Assembly: GCF_029537735.1 (NCBI RefSeq)
Contig: NZ_JARPUQ010000002.1
Span: forward strand, 984,240 to 1,048,239
Length of the DNA: 64,000 bases
Source of the DNA: Robiginitalea aestuariiviva
GTDB taxonomy: Bacteria; Bacteroidota; Bacteroidia; Flavobacteriales; Flavobacteriaceae
Direction of reading: 5' to 3'
The notes under the pieces are model-generated. The model was not told the origin of the DNA. It made no database searches and saw only the letters and a list, made by a program, of their open reading frames with translations. Each line of letters opens with the position of its first letter. Position 1 is the stretch's first letter. The translations under genes and the position numbers were made by a program. This document shows positions 32,599 to 41,605 of this stretch, piece after piece.

Positions 32599-34239
32599 AT
32601 GTATATGAAATCCATCTGGGTTGGGGCGCTATGCTTGCTGCTGACAAGCGGCCTGCAGGCCCAGGAAACCCTAACCCCGGAACAATGGCAACAGGACCTT
32701 GACCATTTGCAGGCAACCCTGCATCAGGAGTATCCCTTTCTCTTTAAAAAAATCACCCCTTCGGATTTTGATACCCGGGTTGCAGCCCTGCGGCAGGCGA
32801 TCCCGGATATGGAAGCCCATGAGGTCATGGTGGGCCTGGCGCGGCTGGTAGCCGGGTTTGGCTATGGGCATACCATTTTGGGGTACTGGGAAGGGAAGGT
32901 GCCTTACCACCAGTTGCCCCTGGTGCTTTACCAGTTCGACGACGGCATTTACCTGGAAGGGGTGCATCGTGATTATGCCTCCCTGGCGGGCGCGCGCCTA
33001 ACCGCGATTGAAGGCATGCCAGTAGCCGAAGTCCTGGAGCGGATGCGGCCGGTGGTACCCGCGGAAAACGAGATGTTTGTAAAGGCCTACGGCATCCATT
33101 ACCTCACCTTTCCGGAATTCCTCCATGCCCAGGGCGTCCTGCCCCGGTTACAGCAGGAAATTACCCTGACGCTGGAGAAGGACGGGAATACCTTGCAGGC
33201 ATCAGTTAAAGCGGTGCCTGCCTTTCGCATTCCCACCCGGTACGGACGGGTAAAACCGGGGGCGGACTGGGTATCTGCGCGCGACACTGCAAACACCCCG
33301 TTGTACCTCAAACACCTGGATCGGATTTATTACTACCAGTACCTGCCCGGGGAAAATACGGTGTACGTCCGCCACAGCCAGATCCAGGACGATTCCCTGC
33401 AAACCATCCCGGCTTTTTACCGGGAGGTCTTCGATTTTGTGGAGCAGCACCAGGTAGAGAAGCTCATCCTGGATGTGCGCCTGAACGGGGGAGGGAACAA
33501 CTACAAAAACAAACCGATTGTAACCGGCCTGATTCGCTCCCGGGTCAATAAACCCGGAAAATTAATGGTAATTATCGGCCGCAGGACCTTTTCGGCCTGC
33601 CAGAACCTGGTAAACGAGATCCATAATTATACCCATGCGGTTTTTGTAGGGGAACCCACAGCCGAAAACATTAATTTTTATGGCGATAACCGGCCGCTTA
33701 CCCTGCCCAATTCCGGGCTGCATGCCTATGTGTCTTATGCCTGGTGGCAGGACAAACCCCAATGGGAGAACGCAGACTGGCTGGCGCCCCAGCTTCCTGC
33801 CGGCCTAACCTTTAAGCAGTATCAAAACAATCAGGACCCGGCCCTGGAAGCCGCCCTCGCTTTCCGGGACTCAACCTTTATAGGAGACCCCATGGCGCAT
33901 CTGACCAAGCTGTTTAATGCCGGGGAGATAGAACAGGTAAAATCCGAGGCGGCACGGATGATTGCAGATCCGAATTACGCCTACTTCGACTTTGAAGCAG
34001 AGTTTGATATGATATCAAATAGGCTATTAAAAGACAACTTGTTACAGGAATCTTATTTTGTTTCTGAAATGCTGGTTTCCTTCTTTCCTGAGTCTGCAAG
34101 CGCCTGGCTTACCCGGGCCCGCATTTTTAACGCGCTGGGCAACCGGGAGCAAGCCGTTATTAGTGCTGAAAAGGCGTTAACCCTGGGGCTGGATGCCACC
34201 CAAAAGGAAGAGGCGGAAGCCCTGATTCAAGGCGGGTAA
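32599..34239 (+). CDS. S41-family peptidase-like exported protein with C-terminal TPR-like part
   Basis: A 546-residue exported protein, signal peptide ending GLQAQ. After an N-terminal helical domain (to ~110) comes the tail-specific protease fold: ILDVRLNGGGNN, then the nucleophile Ser332 in RRTFSAC, preceded by the strand KLMVIIG, and FVGEPT after it. No clear PDZ domain is seen. The last ~110 residues form TPR-like helices. The family cuts periplasmic proteins, but the usual lysine is not obvious so activity is likely, not sure. Residues ~465-495, at the start of the TPR part, are coded by an AT-rich patch. Confidence 0.85.
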   Translation: MYMKSIWVGALCLLLTSGLQAQETLTPEQWQQDLDHLQATLHQEYPFLFKKITPSDFDTRVAALRQAIPDMEAHEVMVGLARLVAGFGYGHTILGYWEGKVPYHQLPLVLYQFDDGIYLEGVHRDYASLAGARLTAIEGMPVAEVLERMRPVVPAENEMFVKAYGIHYLTFPEFLHAQGVLPRLQQEITLTLEKDGNTLQASVKAVPAFRIPTRYGRVKPGADWVSARDTANTPLYLKHLDRIYYYQYLPGENTVYVRHSQIQDDSLQTIPAFYREVFDFVEQHQVEKLILDVRLNGGGNNYKNKPIVTGLIRSRVNKPGKLMVIIGRRTFSACQNLVNEIHNYTHAVFVGEPTAENINFYGDNRPLTLPNSGLHAYVSYAWWQDKPQWENADWLAPQLPAGLTFKQYQNNQDPALEAALAFRDSTFIGDPMAHLTKLFNAGEIEQVKSEAARMIADPNYAYFDFEAEFDMISNRLLKDNLLQESYFVSEMLVSFFPESASAWLTRARIFNALGNREQAVISAEKALTLGLDATQKEEAEALIQGG

Positions 34240-34313
34240 ACGATCTCTTAAAAAGATGTGAATTGGCAGGAAATTGGCAATAAAAACAAAGGGGAGCAGT
34301 TACCTTAGAAGGT

Positions 34314-34895
34314 ATGAAGCTTCGGAAAAACCAGATTTTCTTCCTGTGCTACGGGGGTTGGGTACTCGGCATTGTCTGGGTGCTGATGGCAGCCAATACG
34401 GGTTGTAGTACGCCCCGATCTCTTACGGCAGAACAGCGGGAGACACTGGACGCCCTGGTGGCCGGCCGTGAAATTTATTTCGATGCCCGTTATGCCTTAC
34501 CCACGGCGTCCCAGGAATACATACAGGCAGCCAATATGGGGTTTACGCAGGTAAGGGGTAATTCCGTAGCCAGCATTAACCTGCAAGGGGAGCAGTATTT
34601 CCTGAAAATCCACGGGGATTCGGTGCGGTCATTCCTGCCATACTTTGGAAGGCGGTACAATATGGCTCAGCCGGGTGACCGGGGCGCCATAGAAGTGGAT
34701 AATGTTATGGAAGCCTTCGATTCCAGGAACACAGACCGGGGAACCACCCTGGAATTCTTTGCCCGCAACGGTTTTGAACGCTTCCGGTTTCTGGTGGACC
34801 TGCAACCTTCCGGAAATATGATGGTTTCCGTCTACAGCCCGCAGCGGGATGTGATACGCTTTAAGGGAACCCATCGATTCGACGCCCCCAATTAA
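34314..34895 (+). CDS. DUF4251 domain lipoprotein (copy 1)
   Basis: A 193-residue lipoprotein with lipobox NTGC after a long N-terminal helix. The body shows the DUF4251 pattern: EIYFDARYALP, INLQGEQYFLKIHGDSV, LPYFGRRYNM, then strands ending VSVYSPQRDVIRFKGTH. Family structures show a periplasmic beta-fold of unknown function. A paralogue follows 75 bp downstream, so this is a tandem pair. Confidence 0.85.
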   Translation: MKLRKNQIFFLCYGGWVLGIVWVLMAANTGCSTPRSLTAEQRETLDALVAGREIYFDARYALPTASQEYIQAANMGFTQVRGNSVASINLQGEQYFLKIHGDSVRSFLPYFGRRYNMAQPGDRGAIEVDNVMEAFDSRNTDRGTTLEFFARNGFERFRFLVDLQPSGNMMVSVYSPQRDVIRFKGTHRFDAPN

Positions 34896-34970
34896 TTTAG
34901 GATTTTGACAATCAGTATTTTGCTGTTTTTTTCATACCTTATATTCCATTATCCCACTTAGCGCATCGTG

Positions 34971-35504
34971 ATGAAAGGTATAATCGGAATTTTAGGAAGT
35001 CTTGTGGTTTGTTTGTGGATAGCAGGTTGCCAGCCTGCCGGCAACCTTGTTGCAGAGGTGGATCAAGGGGTTACTGTGATTGAGGCGCCACTGCGCATCG
35101 CCTTTGAAATTGAAGATTCGTCTGAGAGCGCACTGATCAGGTCCCTGGGAACCCCTGGGTTTGGTTCTCAAATCGGGGATTTCAGAAAGGCAGGATTTTA
35201 TCTGCAAATACATGGGGACCAGGTAACAGCCATATTGCCGCATTATGCCGGCAAGCAACTTTTCCCCGACGTTTACCAAAAGCCGGAAATTACGATCGAA
35301 AACAAATTTTTGGAGAATCTGGAGTATAAGCGCTATAAGGATCCCCGGGAGTTTACACTGCAGTTTGATGTTTGGAACCTTACCGAACGCCTGCGCTTTG
35401 AGTTGCACGTATTACCGGATCAGACGGCTTATATGAATGTGCGGAGCGCTCAAAGACGTATGATCACCGGATATAGGGGGAAGGTAAGTAGTCTTTTGTT
35501 ATAA
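34971..35504 (+). CDS. DUF4251-like lipoprotein (copy 2)
   Basis: A 177-residue lipoprotein (lipobox IAGC) that parallels copy 1: GFYLQIHGDQVTAILPHYAGK corresponds to YFLKIHGDSVRSFLPYFGR, and MNVRSAQRRMITGYRG to VSVYSPQRDVIRFKG. Overall similarity is otherwise low, so the duplication is old. It is less GC-rich than copy 1 and borders the AT-rich island. The ATG at 34971 is preferred to a GTG at 34968. Confidence 0.78.
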   Translation: MKGIIGILGSLVVCLWIAGCQPAGNLVAEVDQGVTVIEAPLRIAFEIEDSSESALIRSLGTPGFGSQIGDFRKAGFYLQIHGDQVTAILPHYAGKQLFPDVYQKPEITIENKFLENLEYKRYKDPREFTLQFDVWNLTERLRFELHVLPDQTAYMNVRSAQRRMITGYRGKVSSLLL

Positions 35505-35796
35505 GTATGAACTCTGTTAACCTGGGGGCTTTTTATATTATAATTTGACATAATATAAATTATGATACAAATACATGGTATAAAAAAAGCTTCGTATCGT
35601 GCCTTTCTAATCCAATTAACCATAAAGTCCTAAGATCGTAAAACCTCCTTGATAAATAATCCGGGTGGAATAAGCTAACTCTTTTAATGTCAGAGTGCAT
35701 GCAACGTTGCGTTTGGGTAGTTGTTTCGCTATAATTTATAGTTTATTATCACTGAGCAATAAAATCTAAATATTCATTCAGATAATATCAAATGAA
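35505..35796. other. AT-rich intergenic stretch
   Basis: About 290 bp with low GC, far below the surrounding genes. It has short inverted repeats (for instance ATAATTT / AAATTAT near 35540 and TGAAT / ATTCA near 35793), but I see no gene, tRNA, direct repeat pair or transposase remnant. With the following gene it forms an island of foreign-looking composition. Confidence 0.6.
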
Positions 35797-36594
35797 TTAA
35801 TATTCATAGGTAACTGGATCAAGCTTAAAGTAATATTCTCCCATTCTTAGATAAACCTCGTAATGTTCAAAATAGTAGGCTATTTGCTCATTATAATAAG
35901 CATATTTTAAACCTTTTGAAGTATTTTTTTGATACGCTATATATTCTTCAATATCATTTATAAACGCATCCTCCGAAATCTCTAAAGAGCTAAATTCTCT
36001 ATCGGTTAATTTATCTTTTACACTAAAATATAAACCCCCTTTTCTGGTTTTATCGGTGAGAGTAAAGATTTGTTTGCCATATTCAGGTTCAAAAGAGGTA
36101 TTCCATCTGTGTTCTTCAAATTGAAAAACCAGGGTGTCCTTTTGTCTCTTATCAACATAGTTGAAGCCCTTTCCTTTCGGGTAGAATGTGTTGTACTGAA
36201 TATATTTAGGAATTATAAAGGAATCATTGCGGACGAAAATTACTTGATACTTATCAAGTAATTTTGATTCTAATTTATTCTTGTTTACTAATCTGTTAAA
36301 AGGCCCATCAAAGTAATATTTCTTATTTTCTATCGTCTCTTTTAGGGATAGAACGTTTTCTGGTTTATATCCAACCTTAATAGTGTCTTTTAAGAGATAG
36401 ATGTATCCTTCATATTCACTTTTTTTTTGCAGTTTGAAGACTTTAAGTAAAAGTTGATCTCGGTTATTTGGAATAATATCTCCATCCAGAATATAATCTG
36501 GATCATACTCAAAGAAGAGGGTGTCTCTCTTTAAATCTTGACCAAAACATACTTGAATAAGCAGTAAAATGATATTAAAATAAATCCATTTCAT
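35797..36594 (-). CDS. Exported hypothetical protein, AT-rich orphan
   Basis: A 265-residue protein with a signal peptide ending CFGQ and a Tyr/Lys/Asp/Asn-rich body. I do not recognise a family. Codon choice is strongly AT-ended (for example TTT, AAA, ATA and TTA), unlike every neighbour, which suggests recent transfer from a low-GC member of the phylum. The body looks like a beta-rich surface or periplasmic domain with repeated tyrosine-rich strands (YNEQIAYYFEHYEVYLRMG). No partner gene is present. Confidence 0.8.
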   Translation of the reverse strand: MKWIYFNIILLLIQVCFGQDLKRDTLFFEYDPDYILDGDIIPNNRDQLLLKVFKLQKKSEYEGYIYLLKDTIKVGYKPENVLSLKETIENKKYYFDGPFNRLVNKNKLESKLLDKYQVIFVRNDSFIIPKYIQYNTFYPKGKGFNYVDKRQKDTLVFQFEEHRWNTSFEPEYGKQIFTLTDKTRKGGLYFSVKDKLTDREFSSLEISEDAFINDIEEYIAYQKNTSKGLKYAYYNEQIAYYFEHYEVYLRMGEYYFKLDPVTYEY

Positions 36595-36665
36595 CCTTTA
36601 TCTCAGGTTGGGAACCCATTCAGGTTTTAGGACGGGCAGGTATAGTTTTCCGTGTAGCGCTTTGC

Positions 36666-37118
36666 TTATAAAACCTGCTTTTTCACCCGCACCGCATTCC
36701 AGCCTTTGGGGCCTTTTTCCAATTCAAACTGCACCTTGTCGTCCTCGTGGATTTCGTCCAGCAGGCCGGTAACGTGCACAAAATAGCGCTCCTGGGTTTC
36801 GCTGTCCGTGATGAAGCCGTACCCTTTGGAAGCATCAAAAAAGGCGACTTTGCCGGTGTGGATGGGGTCAATTTCTTCCTCCTCTTTTTGGGGGATTCCA
36901 AGGACAATGTCCTCGGCCTTGACCTTGATTTTTTCAGACGGATCCGGAGGGGTGTCCGTGAGGTTGCCATAGGCATCTACATAGGCGAACGGAATTCCGC
37001 CCTCCCCCTCGCTGGCTTCAGCCCTTCGGGCCTCTTTCTTCTTTTGCTTTTCTTCGCGTTTTTTTTGTCGCTTCTTCTCTTTTTCCCTTTTGCCAAAGGA
37101 GTCTTGTGATCTCGCCAT
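36666..37118 (-). CDS. Cold-shock domain protein with charged N-terminal extension
   Basis: A 150-residue protein: a Lys/Glu/Arg-rich helix (residues 8-35), a linker, and a C-terminal cold-shock domain (~86-150) with the RNP1 motif KGYGFIT and RNP2-like YFVHVT. The aromatic residues that stack on RNA are kept. It binds single-stranded RNA or DNA as a chaperone. ATG 37118 is used; the longer frame to 37226 has an unrelated leader. The extension makes it longer than classical CspA (~70 aa), a type common in this phylum. Confidence 0.9.
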   Translation of the reverse strand: MARSQDSFGKREKEKKRQKKREEKQKKKEARRAEASEGEGGIPFAYVDAYGNLTDTPPDPSEKIKVKAEDIVLGIPQKEEEEIDPIHTGKVAFFDASKGYGFITDSETQERYFVHVTGLLDEIHEDDKVQFELEKGPKGWNAVRVKKQVL

Positions 37119-37249
37119 GAAAAATATTGTGCCGTGAAGGTATGAGTTTTTATGACCAATGACGATTTTTTGGCAATAAAGCGTATTGATTTCCCCCGTC
37201 ATGCTTATTTTACACTTCCTTACCACAGCCGCAATAATCCGCCGAAACC

Positions 37250-38008
37250 ATGATCAAATCCTTTCGCAAAGCCCTCCACACCGACGAGCCCCTGCATGGC
37301 GTACTGATGACCCTGCCTTCCCCGGAACTGGTGGAAATGGTGTCCGGGGCCGGGTTTGACTGGATGTTCCTGGACATGGAACACTCCCTGATCGATTTTG
37401 AGACCCTGCAGCACCTGATCCGCGCCGTGTCCGGGTCCTGCCTGGTGGCCGTACGTGTGCCCGAAGCCACCAAGACCTATGTTTCCAAGGTGCTGGATGC
37501 CGGGGCCGAAGCGGTGATCTTCCCCATGGTGTCCACCCCGGGAGAAGCCCGGCATGCCGTTTCCCTTTGCAAGTACCCCCCTCAGGGGCGCCGGGGTGTG
37601 GGCCTGGGCCGGGCCGCCGGGTACGGGAAGGATTTTGCCCCATACCTGGAGGCTGCAAATGACCATATTGCCTGTATTGTGCAGATCGAGGATGCCGCCG
37701 GGGCCCAAAATGCAGCTGAAATTGCGGCCGTAGACGGAGTAGACGCTTTATTTATTGGGCCTTACGACCTATCCATGGACATGGGCCTCCCGGGGCAGGT
37801 ATCCCATGCCCGCATCCGGGAAACCATTGCTTCCATAGCCTGTTTAAAGGCCCCGGGCACAGCCCTGGGCATTTTCTCCACAGATCCGGAGGCTACCCGG
37901 GCATATGAAGCCATGGGCTTCCGCCTGCTGGCCTGCGGCATAGACACGGCCCTGATCCAAAACGGAGCGCAGCGCCTGCTCGGAGAGCTCAGGGGTTCAT
38001 CCGAATAA
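37250..38008 (+). CDS. HpcH/HpaI-family aldolase (2-dehydro-3-deoxy-sugar-acid aldolase type)
   Basis: A 252-residue class II metal-dependent aldolase. Motifs: DWMFLDMEHS, AVRVPEATKTYVSKVLDAGA, the catalytic region KYPPQGRRGVG, the metal-binding Glu in CIVQIEDAAG and Asp in FIGPYDLSMDMG. Such enzymes cleave 2-keto-3-deoxy acids to pyruvate and an aldehyde. There is no neighbouring sugar pathway, so the substrate is open. The gene stands alone. Confidence 0.9.
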   Translation: MIKSFRKALHTDEPLHGVLMTLPSPELVEMVSGAGFDWMFLDMEHSLIDFETLQHLIRAVSGSCLVAVRVPEATKTYVSKVLDAGAEAVIFPMVSTPGEARHAVSLCKYPPQGRRGVGLGRAAGYGKDFAPYLEAANDHIACIVQIEDAAGAQNAAEIAAVDGVDALFIGPYDLSMDMGLPGQVSHARIRETIASIACLKAPGTALGIFSTDPEATRAYEAMGFRLLACGIDTALIQNGAQRLLGELRGSSE

Positions 38009-38041
38009 GCGCTGCGCTTGTAACACACTGTTTTAGGGCGT

Positions 38042-40147
38042 CTATGTGGCTTTGGTCAGCTCCTTTTGGATGTTGTCCGGCACTACCTCATAGGATTCAA
38101 AAGCGCTGGCAAAGGTAGCCTTGCCCTGGGTCAGGGAGCGCAGGCTGGTGGAATATCCGTATAACTCCGCCTCGGGGGTGGCGCATTTCAGGATCTGGAA
38201 GTGGTCTTTGTTTTCCATCCCCAGGATCAGCGACCGCCGGCTTTGCAGGTCCGTCATCACCCCGCCCATCATGTCTTCCGGCACCTTTACCGTAAGCTGG
38301 TGGATGGGCTCCAGCAATTTGGGCGCGGCATTCAGGAAAGCTTCCTTAAAGGCGTGTGCGCCTGCGATTTTAAAAGAGATATCGTTGGAGTCTACGGAGT
38401 GCATTTTCCCGTCGTACACCATCACCCGTACATCCCGGATGTAGGATCCGGTAAGCGGGCCGGATTCCATCACCTCCAGGATACCCTTTTTAATGGACGG
38501 CAGGTAGCGTTGGTCTATAACTCCGCCCACAATGCAGTTGTAGAATACCAGTTTACCGCCCCAGGACAGGTCAATTTCCTCCTTGCCCCTGAGGCTGAAG
38601 CCTTCGGGTTCGGGCATGCCTTCAAACCAGGGTTCGATTTTCATATGGACCTCCGCAAACTGCCCTGCCCCGCCGGATTGTTTCTTATGGCGGTAACTGG
38701 AAGTGGAAGAACGGTTTATGGTTTCCCGATACGCAATTTTCGGGGCTTCAAATCGCGCCTCCAGGCCATAGATATTTTCCAGCATCCATTTAATGTTGGC
38801 CAGGTGGAGTTCTCCCTGGCACCCCAGGATTTGTTGCTTGAGCTCGCTGGAATACTGTATGGTTACGGTGGGGTCCTGGCTGTGGATTTTCTTCAGGGCA
38901 TCCGTGAGTTTTTCCTCGTCGCTTTGCTGGGTGGCAAAAACGGCTTTTTTGGTGCGGGGTTGCGGATAGGCAATTGGGCGGATGGTTACCGGGTGTGATT
39001 CTGCATGCAGGGTATCATTGGTCTCGGTATCCTTTAGCTTCAGGGTTGCCCCGATATCGCCCACCATAAGTTGATTCACCGCAAGGCGTTTCTTACCGTC
39101 CATGATAAAGAGCTGGTTCAGGGTCTCGGCTTCCCCGGTACGGGAATTCACCAGCTTGTCGTTCAACTTAACCGCCCCGGACTTCACCTTAAAGAAAGTG
39201 ACCTGGCCCACATTGGGTTGTTGCAGCGTTTTAAAGACAAAAAGGGCTGTGGGGGCCTCTGCGGTGGGCTCCACCGGGTTGCCCTCCATGCTTTGTTCCG
39301 GTTTCAGTTCGGCCGCTGCAGGGGCTACATTGTCGATAAAGCCCATCAGCCTGCCGCTGCCCATATCCTGAAGGGCGGACATACAGAAGACGGGGAAGAG
39401 TTCATGATGAAGCATTCCGGCCTTGATGCCTTGCCGCATCTCGTCTTCGGAGAGCGTACCTTTTTCAAAATACAATTCCAGCAAAGCTTCGTCGTTTTCC
39501 GCGGCTTTTTCCACCAGCTCGTTGTGCAGGCGGTTGGCCTTTTCCTGTTCGGCCTCCGGGATGGGTAATTTTTCGGGCTTGCCGCCTTCGGGAGGGAACT
39601 TGTAGAGGCGCATTTTCAGCACGTCTATGATCCCCTGTGCCCCATCTACCTTTATGGGATACTGAATCTGGGCAGCGTTGTTTCCCACCAGGTTGCGGAT
39701 GTCGCGCAGGCTGTCTTCAAAACTGGCGTTGGGGTGGTCAATCTGGTTCACCACAAACAGGGTGGGCCGGTTGTACCGGTCAATGTAGTTCCAGATAATT
39801 TCCGTGCCCACTTCCACCCCATTGCGGGCATTGATCACGGTAACCACCGTATCGGCCACGCGAATGGAAGACAGGATCTCCCCGATGTAATCGTCCAGGC
39901 CTGGGGTGTCTATGATGTTGATCTTGTAGTTGCGCCATTCCGTATGCAGGGGGGTAGCAAATACGGATGCTCCCCGCTCGTGTTCCAGCTCGTGGTAATC
40001 GGAAACCGTGTTCTTGTTTTCTACTGTACCCCGGCGGTTGATCAGCTCTGCTTCAAAGAGCATGGTCTCCGCCAGGGTCGTTTTGCCACTGTTATGGGCG
40101 CCTACAAATACAATGTTCTTGATGTGCTTATCGTCGTATATTTTCAT
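38042..40147 (-). CDS. Elongation factor G paralogue with altered GTPase motifs (EF-G2-like)
   Basis: A 701-residue protein with the five EF-G domains (G domain, domain II near 290-390, III, IV with GGVIDQRYLPSIKKG, V with VPEDMMGGVMTDLQSRR). In the G domain, G1 is GAHNSGKTT (16-24) and G4 is NQID (134-137, usually NKxD). In G2 the region after ERG reads ASVF in place of ITIT-like, and in G3 the motif is DTPGLDD (80-86), so the catalytic His of DTPGHVD is Leu84. Bacteroides has an EF-G2 reported to work without GTP hydrolysis. This gene may be its counterpart; the standard fusA should lie elsewhere. Confidence 0.9.
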   Translation of the reverse strand: MKIYDDKHIKNIVFVGAHNSGKTTLAETMLFEAELINRRGTVENKNTVSDYHELEHERGASVFATPLHTEWRNYKINIIDTPGLDDYIGEILSSIRVADTVVTVINARNGVEVGTEIIWNYIDRYNRPTLFVVNQIDHPNASFEDSLRDIRNLVGNNAAQIQYPIKVDGAQGIIDVLKMRLYKFPPEGGKPEKLPIPEAEQEKANRLHNELVEKAAENDEALLELYFEKGTLSEDEMRQGIKAGMLHHELFPVFCMSALQDMGSGRLMGFIDNVAPAAAELKPEQSMEGNPVEPTAEAPTALFVFKTLQQPNVGQVTFFKVKSGAVKLNDKLVNSRTGEAETLNQLFIMDGKKRLAVNQLMVGDIGATLKLKDTETNDTLHAESHPVTIRPIAYPQPRTKKAVFATQQSDEEKLTDALKKIHSQDPTVTIQYSSELKQQILGCQGELHLANIKWMLENIYGLEARFEAPKIAYRETINRSSTSSYRHKKQSGGAGQFAEVHMKIEPWFEGMPEPEGFSLRGKEEIDLSWGGKLVFYNCIVGGVIDQRYLPSIKKGILEVMESGPLTGSYIRDVRVMVYDGKMHSVDSNDISFKIAGAHAFKEAFLNAAPKLLEPIHQLTVKVPEDMMGGVMTDLQSRRSLILGMENKDHFQILKCATPEAELYGYSTSLRSLTQGKATFASAFESYEVVPDNIQKELTKAT

Positions 40148-40315
40148 GGTCTCGGAAGAAAAAGGTTAGCGAATCGTTAAGGTTGTCCTGTAAAGGTAGC
40201 CGCAAGCAGCCGCCAAAAACATGACATTTTCCCATATTCTTCACCTGCCGGTGCACAATCGGCAGGACCCGGGACCAGAAGTGTCAGGGCGGGCTCCCCT
40301 ACCCGCTCCCCTGCC

Positions 40316-41485
40316 CTACCGGGCAGCCACGGGCTCCGAATAGGTGACCCGGTAGATGGCGTCCCCGAAATCGTCCGAGATCAACAGGGAGCCGTCCTCC
40401 AGGAAGAGCAAATCCACAGGCCGTCCAAATTGTTCCTGGGTTTTGTTGTCCAGCCAGCCTTCAATGAAGGGTTCATAGCCCACCGAAGTGTTGCCGTCCA
40501 GGCGCACCATGGAAATCCGGTATCCGGACTTCTCGCTTCGGTTCCAGGAACCGTGCTCGGCTATCAGCGGGTTGTTGCGGTATGCGGGCGGGAACATGTC
40601 CCCGGAGGCAAATTTCACGCCCAGGGGCGCAACGTGGGCCCCCAGGTTCTGGGCTGGGGCCACAAATTCATCACAGGAATGCTGGTCGCCGTATTCCGGG
40701 TCTGCAATGGTCCCTCCATGACAGAAGGGGTACCCGAAATGTTGCCCCACCTCGCTTACGCGGTTTAGTTCGCAGGGCGGGATATCGTCTCCCATCATGT
40801 CCCGTCCGTTGTCGGTAAACCACAACTCTCCGGTTTGCGGGTGCCAGGTGAACCCGACAGAATTCCGTACCCCATGGGCTACGATCTCCCGGTTACTCCC
40901 ATCCGGGTCCATACGGGTAATGGAGGCGTATCGTGGGTCCGCCACGGCCGAATCGCAGATGTTGCAGGGGGCGCCCACGGGCACGTAGAGCTTGTCGTCC
41001 GGCCCAAAAGCGATATACTTCCACCCATGGTGGAATTCGGTGGGGTAATCGTCATAGACTACAACCGGGGCGGGCGGGTTTTCCAGTTTACTTTCAATAC
41101 TGTCGTAACGCAGCAGGCGGCCCACCTCGGCCACATAGAGCGAACCCTTGCGGAACGCGATCCCGTTGGGGACGGACAGGGTGGAATCCAGGATCAGGAT
41201 GCGGTCGGCCTTGTAATCTTTGTCCCGGTCCTGAATGGCGTATACGGTTTTATCGTTACGGGTGCCTACAAACAGGGTGCCGTCCTCCCCCATGGCCATG
41301 GAACGGGCACCGTCCACACTGTCTGCGTAGACCTCAATCTGAAACCCCGGGGGCAGCTTTAACCGATCCAGCGGAAGGTTGCTGGGGGCTTCTTCATACT
41401 GTACCAGAGGGGCTTCCACCTCCTTCTCTTTACAGGAATAAACGGCCACAACCAAAAGGGCCATAATCATGGATTTCAAGGGCAT
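40316..41485 (-). CDS. PQQ-dependent sugar dehydrogenase-like (sorbosone dehydrogenase family) lipoprotein
   Basis: A 389-residue six-bladed propeller lipoprotein (lipobox VYSC). Blade motifs include DGTLFVGTRND, LYVAEVGRLLRYD, FHHGWKYIAFGPDDKLYVPVG, NSVGFTWHPQTGELWFTDNGRD and FLEDGSLLISDDFGDAIYRV. The conserved His and Arg residues of the soluble glucose/sorbosone dehydrogenase active site appear in HGVRNSVG and in the HGSWNRSEKSGY region. Whether it truly uses PQQ is unknown. I chose ATG 41485, which gives a compact signal; an ATG at 41500 adds five residues. Confidence 0.85.
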   Translation of the reverse strand: MPLKSMIMALLVVAVYSCKEKEVEAPLVQYEEAPSNLPLDRLKLPPGFQIEVYADSVDGARSMAMGEDGTLFVGTRNDKTVYAIQDRDKDYKADRILILDSTLSVPNGIAFRKGSLYVAEVGRLLRYDSIESKLENPPAPVVVYDDYPTEFHHGWKYIAFGPDDKLYVPVGAPCNICDSAVADPRYASITRMDPDGSNREIVAHGVRNSVGFTWHPQTGELWFTDNGRDMMGDDIPPCELNRVSEVGQHFGYPFCHGGTIADPEYGDQHSCDEFVAPAQNLGAHVAPLGVKFASGDMFPPAYRNNPLIAEHGSWNRSEKSGYRISMVRLDGNTSVGYEPFIEGWLDNKTQEQFGRPVDLLFLEDGSLLISDDFGDAIYRVTYSEPVAAR

Positions 41486-41605
41486 GTGCTTGAGGATCAT
41501 CAGAAGTGTTTTTTTTTTGGAAGCCCTAAAATACGGAATCTTCAGCCAAATTGCATCGCCCTCCCATGGGAAAAGTGTTACATTTACATTTTATTGAAGT
41601 TCTCC

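Noticed and set aside
36621-36677. Inverted repeat CAGGTTTTA / TAAAACCTG around the end of the cold-shock gene
   Set aside because: The arms are 39 nt apart and one lies in the coding end; possible terminator part but not convincing.
40244-40266. Inverted repeat CCTGCCG / CGGCAGG
   Set aside because: A 7-bp stem with a 9-nt loop and no T run, in GC-rich spacer between two genes on the same strand; chance occurrence is likely.
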